A stretch of DNA of 64,000 nt, taken from the NCBI RefSeq assembly GCF_001984125.1, contig NZ_MTQL01000007.1, positions 992,001-1,056,000 of the forward strand. The letters run 5' to 3'. This DNA is from Leifsonia sp. ALI-44-B (GTDB taxonomy: Bacteria; Actinomycetota; Actinomycetes; Actinomycetales; Microbacteriaceae). Shown here piece by piece: positions 58,683 through 64,000 of the stretch. The position numbers were made by a program, and so were the translations under genes. How positions within the stretch are numbered: position 1 is the first letter of the stretch; the number at the start of each line of letters is the position of its first letter. Under the pieces are notes generated by a model. The model saw only the letters and a program-made list of their open reading frames with translations. It had not been told where the DNA came from and made no database searches.

Positions 58683-59578
58683 CGTGCCACCCCCGTCGCG
58701 GACGCGGCTTCCACCGATTCTCCCGTGCTCGTGGCGGGACCTGTGCTGTCGGCAGTCGAGGCGACAGCCCGGATGACCTCGGCGATCGCGCGGCTCCCGG
58801 CATCGCCCGTGAGCACGGCCGTATCGGGCACGCGGTGCAGGCTCGCTCGGGTGGAGAGCCGCAGCAGATCGTTCTGCAGACGAGCGTGGGAGGGGTCGCC
58901 GACGAGCAGGTGCTCGGACGCGACGAGCGCGACGGGCACAGCGCCGCCCCTGCCGTCGGCCAACGGGTCGAGGCGTGTGGCGACCGGCGCTGCCCGTTTC
59001 CAGGCGCGCAGCTCTCGCAACGCCGTGCGGGTCGTACCGGGTGCGACCGTGGTGATCCCGTCGGGCATCACGCCGGAGCCACCGCGGGGGATGGCCTGGC
59101 GCAGAGCGGTCGAGAGCAGGGCCGTCTCGAGACGCGCCATGCCTTGCCGTTGCCGGGACGAGAGCGCGAGCGCGGCGGGATGGAGGCTGTCGATGAGCAC
59201 GAGACCGGCCAGGCGATGCTCGCGGTGCCGCGCCCAGCGCTGAGCGATGAGGCCACCGAACCCTTCGGCAACGACGACGACGGGCCGCCGGCCGAGGTGA
59301 TCGAGCACCATATCGTCGAATTCACCGGCGAGGGTGTCGAGGTCTCGTGGTCCGCGCCGGGGAGGTGTGCGGCCGACCCCGGGCCGCTCATACACGAGCG
59401 TGTCGAGCTGCCCGTCTATCTGCCCCAGCACCGTCGCCCAGATGTCGACGGGGGCCGCGAGCCCGCTCTCGAACACGACGGCGGGAGCGTCGGCACCTGC
59501 AGCGGAAACGGCAGCGGAAATGCCGGGGGACACAGCGGGGACGAGGCGGGCGAACGGCCGGCCGGGGCTGGCGGTCAT
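58679..59578 (-). CDS. Alpha/beta-hydrolase-fold protein without the nucleophile serine
   Basis: 299-residue alpha/beta-hydrolase-fold protein: VVFESGLAAPVDIWATVL (oxyanion strand), LVYERPGVGRTPPRRGPRDLDTLAGEFDDMVLDHLG (cap-side motif), then VVVVAEGFGGLIAQRWA. The last segment aligns with the usual GHSxGG elbow but has Gly106 where Ser is expected. LVLIDSLHP follows normally. It is therefore probably catalytically inactive or uses another mechanism. It is coupled at both ends: ATGA with the HTTM gene upstream and with the SdpA-like gene downstream. The cellular role is presumably within peptide maturation. Confidence 0.78.
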   Translation of the reverse strand: MTASPGRPFARLVPAVSPGISAAVSAAGADAPAVVFESGLAAPVDIWATVLGQIDGQLDTLVYERPGVGRTPPRRGPRDLDTLAGEFDDMVLDHLGRRPVVVVAEGFGGLIAQRWARHREHRLAGLVLIDSLHPAALALSSRQRQGMARLETALLSTALRQAIPRGGSGVMPDGITTVAPGTTRTALRELRAWKRAAPVATRLDPLADGRGGAVPVALVASEHLLVGDPSHARLQNDLLRLSTRASLHRVPDTAVLTGDAGSRAIAEVIRAVASTADSTGPATSTGESVEAASATGVAR

Positions 59579-60399
59579 CGCGAAGCCTGAATCGCGCGAG
59601 CCGGGGTGCTGGCGGCTATCGCGGGGTACGTGCTGAGGAATGCCCAGACGAATCGATTGAGCCCCATCGCGCCGGCGTTGGCGACGTGGAAGCCGCCCAT
59701 GCCGGCCAGGGCCAGGACGCGCAGGCCGCCGGGAAGAAGGAAGACGAGCGGGAACAGCACTTCGGCGGCGGTCACGCCGCGCGAGAGGGCCAGAGTGACG
59801 AGCGGGCGGTGTCGCACCCGCTCGAAGAGCGTGCGATGGCCGAAGATGCGGGTGCGCAGGACATCCCGAACCGCCGTTCCGTCGAACCAGAGCGGCGACG
59901 CCACCTTGGCGGCACCGGCGACGAGATAGGAGAACGCGGACTGGGCGGCAATGAAGCGCAGGGCGTAACGGCGGGTGACATCGTCGTCACCCACGGCGCG
60001 TCCGAGTGCGGAGGCCGTCATGACGACGGACAGCATGGTCTCGGACCCGTCAGATCCGTAGGGGCTCCGCAAGGCGAGTGCATAGCCGGATGCCGAGAGG
60101 AAACCGGTGCAGACCAAGCGGACGGTCGACGAGCGCACCGGGCTCATGAGGATGCCGGACGCGACGAGTCGGGCGCTCAGGAGCACGTGAACACCTCGCT
60201 CATCGAAGAGGCGGTCGAGTGTGGGAGCGAGTCGCCCCGACATCCAGCGATGCCGGGTCTTGGCCGTCGGCCACGCGAGGACCTTACCGGGCGCGAAGAC
60301 CCGGCGGCTGTGCAACAACTCGGCAGCGGAGAGGGCCGTGCCCACGGCGGCCAGGGCCTCTACCTGGCGCATCACGCGTGACAGAGGGGATTCGCTCAC
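59575..60399 (-). CDS. HTTM-domain (SdpB/gamma-carboxylase-like) membrane protein
   Basis: 274-residue membrane protein with several spans; the stretch AAQSAFSYLVAGAAKVASPLWFDGTAVRDVLRT is typical of HTTM proteins (the vitamin-K-dependent carboxylase-like family), which includes SdpB of the Bacillus sporulation-delaying-protein system. GVHVLLSARLVASGILMSP and FPLVFLLPGGLRVLALAGMGGFHVANAGAMGLNRFVWAFLST are further hydrophobic segments. The GTG start at 60399 is the best of several, with GAGGAAG upstream. It lies 103 bases after precursor-like peptide 1, from which it is separated by a UUCG-loop hairpin. It is coupled to the hydrolase-fold gene. Confidence 0.75.
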   Translation of the reverse strand: MSESPLSRVMRQVEALAAVGTALSAAELLHSRRVFAPGKVLAWPTAKTRHRWMSGRLAPTLDRLFDERGVHVLLSARLVASGILMSPVRSSTVRLVCTGFLSASGYALALRSPYGSDGSETMLSVVMTASALGRAVGDDDVTRRYALRFIAAQSAFSYLVAGAAKVASPLWFDGTAVRDVLRTRIFGHRTLFERVRHRPLVTLALSRGVTAAEVLFPLVFLLPGGLRVLALAGMGGFHVANAGAMGLNRFVWAFLSTYPAIAASTPARAIQASR

Positions 60400-60469
60400 G
60401 GAGTCACACTGCTTCCTCGCCCACCGGGCGTGCTCGAGTCGGAATGTGGCCGCTCCCGGGGAGCGGGAG

Positions 60470-60495
60470 GGGTCGCGGCCCGAAGGCCGCGACCC
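60470..60495 (-). terminator. UUCG-tetraloop hairpin between precursor-like peptide 1 and the HTTM gene
   Basis: On the transcript, GGGTCGCGGCC pairs perfectly over 11 bp with its complement around a UUCG loop, eight bases after the peptide 1 stop. A second smaller hairpin (CGCTCC/GGAGCG) follows. It would give partial termination or 3' stabilisation, raising peptide mRNA above that of the processing genes. Confidence 0.8.
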
Positions 60496-60502
60496 GCCGG
60501 TG

Positions 60503-60763
60503 CTACTGCAGGCCGTCGATACGCGCGCGGATGAGCTGGTCGGCGGAGGCGCCCTCTGGGGTGTCTCCATCGAGCACGTCGTCGGCGTCGGTGTAGCCGA
60601 CCGCGTCGGAGATGATGCCCAGCGTGAAGGTCACGGCGACGCCCGTGGCGTAGGCGGCGTAGGCCGGGGTGGCGAGCACCGGGCCGACGGCCGGCGAGAG
60701 CTCGAGCGGTCGCAGCGTCGAGTCCGCGAAGTCGTTGGCGAATGACTCGATGGAGTTGGTCAT
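60503..60763 (-). CDS. Precursor-like peptide 1 of the candidate peptide locus
   Basis: 86-residue protein: polar N-terminus (MTNSIESFANDFADS), TLRPLEL, GPVLATPA, a hydrophobic stretch (about residues 32-55, AYAAYATGVAVTFTLGIIS) and an acidic tail (YTDADDVLDGDTPEG). It shares LRPLE and PVLATPA with peptide 2. No Cys, no signal peptide, no known family. ATG 60763 has a weak site (GGACAG). It is the first gene of the operon and is followed by a stable hairpin, the usual arrangement for abundant precursor peptides. The core and its modification are unknown. Confidence 0.72.
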   Translation of the reverse strand: MTNSIESFANDFADSTLRPLELSPAVGPVLATPAYAAYATGVAVTFTLGIISDAVGYTDADDVLDGDTPEGASADQLIRARIDGLQ

Positions 60764-60935
60764 GGTCTGTCCAATCTGTGCAGTGGTGGTGCCGGATTCG
60801 GTAGCTCTGACGCTAGAGAGGGGGAACCGCGCCGCTCATCCATCGAATGGCGGGGTGCGCTGGGGCCGGCCTCGTGCGTCTGTTGCACCCCCTCGAACGG
60901 GGTACGCCAATCGACTGGGGTCGCCACGGAGCGTC

Positions 60936-60951
60936 TCAACCGATCGGTTGA
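60936..60951. promoter_or_regulatory. 16-bp perfect palindrome, candidate operator
   Basis: TCAACCGATCGGTTGA is a perfect palindrome in the 222-base divergent gap between the peptide 1 gene and the small membrane gene. It overlaps the -35 region expected for the plus-strand promoter (TAACGT at 60974-60979). Confidence 0.6.
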
Positions 60952-60985
60952 TCCAGCGTTCAGAGACCGCTCATAACGTGGAGGC

Positions 60986-61180
60986 ATGAGCGAAAAAACG
61001 AAAGCAGATGCCCTTGCGGCCGTATGGCTTCCGCTCGGGCTTGTCCTCGGAGTCGGTTTCGGGCTCGCACTCGACAATCTGGTGGCGGGTATCGCTATCG
61101 GTCTGGCGTTCGGAGCCGCGTTGTCCATCGGGTTCTATGCCGATGGCCGCCGCAAGAGGTCCCGAAACCCGGGCCGGTGA
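60986..61180 (+). CDS. Small two-span membrane protein
   Basis: 64-residue protein: a charged N-terminus (MSEKTKADALA), two spans (VWLPLGLVLGVGFGLAL and LVAGIAIGLAFGAALSIGFYA) and a basic tail (DGRRKRSRNPGR). ATG 60986 lies exactly six bases after TAACGT, a leaderless start. It sits on the opposite strand between the M16 peptidase genes and peptide 1, so it is well placed to be an immunity protein of the locus, but nothing in its sequence shows this. Confidence 0.7.
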   Translation: MSEKTKADALAAVWLPLGLVLGVGFGLALDNLVAGIAIGLAFGAALSIGFYADGRRKRSRNPGR

Positions 61181-61194
61181 GCACGCGCCACTTC

Positions 61195-62427
61195 TCACAT
61201 CGGCGAGACGTCTGACGGCGGCGCGACCGACACGATGACGCGCGTTGTCTCGGCGAGATAGCGCGCGGTCACACGGCGGACGTCGTCGGCCGTGACTCGA
61301 TCCAGCCGAAGCGCTGGACCACCCGCGAGCATGCTGTCGGCGAGACCGGCCGGTGTTGCCAGGCGGATGCGGCGGGCCCCCGCGAGCTGGGCGGCGCGGC
61401 TGCGCACCATCCCGTCGTCGATGGCTTGCGGCAGGGTGCGCACGCTGTGGAGGGTCTCGGAGATCACACGCTCGACGTGGGCTGGCGCGCACGAACTCGA
61501 GACGATCATGGCGCTGCCGGCCACGGCGTGCACGATGCGCGCCGACGAACCGTAGGTGAGCCCCGACCGCTCGCGCCGCTGGCGGAAGAGCAGCGACGAC
61601 GACGAACCGCCGAGGAGCGCCGCACACACCTCCATCGCGGCCAGCTCGTGGGAGTCACCGCGGCCGTCCTGGCCGGGCGGGTCGAGCTGGTCGGCGGCCG
61701 CCGAGGCAAGCCCCACACGGTGTCGTAGGGCGGGAGCCGGAAAGATCACGCGCGTCTCGGCGGCCGGCGACGCGTGTTCGACATGGGTGCGCGCGGCGGG
61801 GAACGGTGGAGCGGGCGGCACCGCGGGTGACCGCTCGGCCGGAGGTACCTCGGCCCGGCCGTCCAAGACGGCGAAGAAGGTCTCGAGTCGCGCCGTGAGC
61901 ATGGCGGGCTCGGCGTCGCCCACGGCGACACCCAGGCGGGACGACGAACTCACCGCCCGCCCGAGCGCCCCCGCGACCTCGGCGTGGCTCAAACCGGCGA
62001 GCAGTCCGGCGTCGGGTGCCCGGCCATACGGATGGGCGGGGCCGTAGATCAGCGCATTCGCCGTTTCGTCGGCGACCATGCCCGCGTCCGTTCGCGCCAG
62101 GTCGAGCAGCGCGGCCTGCCGGCCAGCCTCCGCCCGAACCGCCCGGCCGTCGGCGCGCAGGGAGTCGAGGGCATCCGCCACCGCCGACAGCGCGGCATCG
62201 AGCGCCTCGACCGGCGCCGTGATCGCCACCGTCAGATCGTCGAGGTCGACGCGGGCGTTCGCCTCCGCGCCCAGGGTGCGCAGGGCGAGGGGCACACCGG
62301 AGGACGAACCCAGCACGAGGGGTGCGAGAAGCAGATTCGCTTCGGGGGTGCGGGGGTCGACGCCGAAACGCAGTCGCACGCTCGCCATTCCGTTCGCGCC
62401 GACGCGGCATGTCGCGAACTCGGTCAC
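61195..62427 (-). CDS. M16-family peptidase homologue without the zinc motif
   Basis: 410-residue M16-like protein. The fold-specific features are visible (VRLRFGVDPRTPEANLLLAPLVLG; SGLTYGSSARIVHAVAGSAMIVSSSCAPAHVERVISETLHSV, the second-domain RxxxxxY region), but HxxEH is absent, as in the non-catalytic partner of M16B heterodimers. The GTG start at 62427 overlaps the stop of the catalytic M16 gene (GTGA), so the two are made in equal amounts and probably form a dimer. It could process or gate the peptides encoded nearby. Confidence 0.82.
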   Translation of the reverse strand: MTEFATCRVGANGMASVRLRFGVDPRTPEANLLLAPLVLGSSSGVPLALRTLGAEANARVDLDDLTVAITAPVEALDAALSAVADALDSLRADGRAVRAEAGRQAALLDLARTDAGMVADETANALIYGPAHPYGRAPDAGLLAGLSHAEVAGALGRAVSSSSRLGVAVGDAEPAMLTARLETFFAVLDGRAEVPPAERSPAVPPAPPFPAARTHVEHASPAAETRVIFPAPALRHRVGLASAAADQLDPPGQDGRGDSHELAAMEVCAALLGGSSSSLLFRQRRERSGLTYGSSARIVHAVAGSAMIVSSSCAPAHVERVISETLHSVRTLPQAIDDGMVRSRAAQLAGARRIRLATPAGLADSMLAGGPALRLDRVTADDVRRVTARYLAETTRVIVSVAPPSDVSPM

Positions 62428-63677
62428 CGAACCCCTCCCGGCCTCGGCGCATCGTGGCAGAGCAGGACGGCGCACCCCTCTGTCAAAGCGTCCGCGGCCT
62501 GACGCGCCGCCTCGGCGTCCACCCCCCGGAAGCGGGCGGCGATGGCCGGGAAATCGGTGGGCGCTCCGAGGGAGACGCGGGTCGCCAGTGCGACCGCGTG
62601 AGCGTTGACATCGTCGAGACCCGAGGCCAGACGGGAACCCAGGACGGCACCGGCAGCGCGCACCTCGTCATCGCCCAGCGGGTCGTCGCCGCCCGTGCGC
62701 GCGGCCGCGATCAACCGTTGCAGGTCCGCGAGCGCTTCGTCGGCGTCGGCTCCGTCGGCGACCAGACCGCGCGCGACGAAGCCCGTCGGGTCGCGCACGC
62801 CCAACGGGTCGCCCAGCAGGTCGACACCGATCGCGAGCGAGACGAGGCCGGTCGGCGGACGGGCGGCGGCCCGCTCCTGCAGCACCTCGGCGAGCACGAG
62901 CGTCGGCAGGTACGCCCTCAGGTCCGCCGGATCGGGCACGCGGACACCGAGGGCGACCGCCTCGGCCGGAAGACCAGCGCGCCGGTGCCGTACCGTCGTC
63001 GCCGGCCGGGCGGGTTCCTCGAGCGCACGGGGCGGCCGCGGTGCGCGAGCCACGAGGGGGGAGAACGCCTCGGCGATCACGGAACGGGTGCGCTCGACAT
63101 CCACACCGCCGACCACCGCGACCGTGAGCCGGCCCGGCGAATATTCCCGCTCGAAGAAGCGCTCGATGTCGGTCAACGTCGCGGCAGGGAGATCGGCGAC
63201 CGTAGCAGCACCATCGTGCCGATTCGCGAACCTCGCGAACAGCTGTCGGCGCAGGTCGTCCATCGGGAAACGCCCGAAGGGTCGGCGGGTGAAACGCTGC
63301 TCGATCTCATTGGCGACGACCGATACCTCGCGCGTCAGGGCCTCGGCCGTGAACACGGGACGGGAGAAGCGGTCAGCCTCCAGCCGGATGACGTTGTCGA
63401 TCGCCTCGGCCGGTGCGGTCACGTGGAACACGGTGCAGTCGGCCCGGGTCGAAGCGTTGAAGCGGCCGCCGAGGGCATGGATGGTGGAGGCATACGTTCC
63501 CGCGGGGGCGCCGGCGCTGCCCGCGAACATCAGATGCTCGAAGAGGTGGGCGAAACCGGCGCGGTGCTGCGGCTCGTCGCGCGAACCGACCGCGACCGAG
63601 ATGGCGACGGAAGCGACATCCACATCGCTTCTCGGCACGACGACCACGTGCACGCCGTTCGCCAGCCGGGTGATCAT
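62424..63677 (-). CDS. M16-family zinc metallopeptidase (catalytic partner)
   Basis: 417-residue M16B-type protease. The inverted zinc motif is HLFEH at residues 44-48 (GFAHLFEHLMFAGS), with Glu124 in NEIEQRF 76 residues later as the third ligand, as in mitochondrial-processing-peptidase and PqqF/AlbF-type enzymes. RLTVAVVGGVD marks the second half. ATG 63677 overlaps the permease stop by four bases. The pair with the next gene is probably the maturation protease of the locus. Confidence 0.9.
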   Translation of the reverse strand: MITRLANGVHVVVVPRSDVDVASVAISVAVGSRDEPQHRAGFAHLFEHLMFAGSAGAPAGTYASTIHALGGRFNASTRADCTVFHVTAPAEAIDNVIRLEADRFSRPVFTAEALTREVSVVANEIEQRFTRRPFGRFPMDDLRRQLFARFANRHDGAATVADLPAATLTDIERFFEREYSPGRLTVAVVGGVDVERTRSVIAEAFSPLVARAPRPPRALEEPARPATTVRHRRAGLPAEAVALGVRVPDPADLRAYLPTLVLAEVLQERAAARPPTGLVSLAIGVDLLGDPLGVRDPTGFVARGLVADGADADEALADLQRLIAAARTGGDDPLGDDEVRAAGAVLGSRLASGLDDVNAHAVALATRVSLGAPTDFPAIAARFRGVDAEAARQAADALTEGCAVLLCHDAPRPGGVR

Positions 63678-64000
63678 CGCCGCGGTTCCCACCGGAAGGT
63701 GCGGCGCACCACGAACGCCGAGATCGCGCACCAGGCGAGGAGCACCGCGAGACCGAGGAGGGCCGGGCCGGGCATCGCCGGCTGCGCGAGCTCGGACGAC
63801 ATCGCGCCGTCCATGACCGCGAGCAACGCCCCGCCCGGCAACAGAAGGTGGACGAAACCGTCGCCCGACGACTCGTAGGCGGCCCACACGGCACTCAGCA
63901 CGAAGAAGGCGAAGAAGGGCATGGTCGCCGCGTCGGCCTGTTCCGTGCCCCGCACGAGGCCCGTCGTGGCGATGGCCGCCAGCAGCGCCAACGCGACCGT
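63674..64000 (-). CDS. ABC-2-type permease, 3' part (cut by window edge)
   Basis: The window holds the last 108 residues of a membrane protein that continues beyond the right edge. Visible are three spans (MALLAAIATTGL near the cut, MPFFAFFVLSAVWAAYESSG, PALLGLAVLLAWCAISAFVV) with a loop GGALLAVMDGAMSSELAQPAMPG, ending in RRTFRWEPRR. The pattern is that of an ABC-2 exporter permease. It is coupled to the M16 peptidase gene (ATGA at 63674-63677), so export and proteolysis are linked. The ATPase is presumably outside the window. Confidence 0.72.
   Translation of the reverse strand, partial: TVALALLAAIATTGLVRGTEQADAATMPFFAFFVLSAVWAAYESSGDGFVHLLLPGGALLAVMDGAMSSELAQPAMPGPALLGLAVLLAWCAISAFVVRRTFRWEPRR

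Noticed and set aside
57805-60763. Considered as a lanthipeptide, lasso or thiopeptide cluster
   Set aside because: The peptides contain no Cys, and no LanM/LanBC, lasso cyclase, YcaO or radical SAM gene is present.

Overview
The window is GC-rich DNA from an actinobacterium, most likely the family Microbacteriaceae. The evidence is the strong C/G third-position bias, the frequent 'gcatcc' context, a DUF3151 gene next to purA, two copies of a small family I know mainly from Microbacteriaceae (DUF7882 type), YhgE/MMPL pairs, an LAxTG-anchored chaplin-like protein, and many genes with a TANNNT hexamer exactly 6 bases before the start codon (leaderless promoters). The family assignment is inferred from gene content only. 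I see no rRNA, tRNA, insertion sequence, prophage or CRISPR array. No gap between genes exceeds about 225 bases, so no stretch over 300 bases is empty.

Layout. 1-9.4 kb: osmolyte-binding lipoprotein, DUF3151, purA, a lactonase-like beta-propeller, a GNAT enzyme, an ABC ATPase/FtsX permease pair, chorismate mutase and an SDR. 9.5-13 kb: a surface operon of a secreted Val/Gly-rich protein and a nine-repeat chaplin-like wall-anchored protein. 13-20.7 kb: an MFS transporter, then a YhgE/MMPL export operon facing a TetR regulator across three evenly spaced palindromes. 20.8-24 kb: a TacAT-type toxin-antitoxin pair and purL. 24-33.4 kb: a membrane-anchored muralytic-like protein, DedA, a glycosyltransferase-SGNH fusion, a YgiB/YgiC-like pair, an acyltransferase and purQ/purS. 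33.4-40.2 kb: an acyl-CoA ligase, a DUF7882/MarR locus, an HSL-type esterase, and a PAS histidine kinase facing a lone response regulator. 40.3-49 kb: DUF2809, an AlkA-type glycosylase, a CPBP protease, an ADH-like protein lacking catalytic zinc ligands, Mn catalase, a GT2 enzyme, two conserved unknowns and an ATPase-LuxR fusion. 49-57.6 kb: hxlB-hxlA of the ribulose monophosphate pathway, a second DUF7882 locus, a large membrane protein, a VOC enzyme, an APC permease and a LuxR regulator with a degenerate receiver.

The most interesting part is 57.8-64 kb. Two small paralogous peptides (86 and 88 aa) with hydrophobic cores flank a tightly coupled operon: an HTTM (SdpB-like) membrane protein, an alpha/beta-hydrolase-fold protein without its nucleophile serine, and a small WxFFxPDP (SdpA/DUF5819-like) protein. 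Beside it is a coupled ABC permease plus an M16 peptidase pair, one with HxxEH and one without. A stable UUCG-loop hairpin follows the first peptide gene. I read this as a candidate peptide-toxin (SDP-like or RiPP-like) production, maturation and export locus, cut by the right window edge. Its product is unknown.
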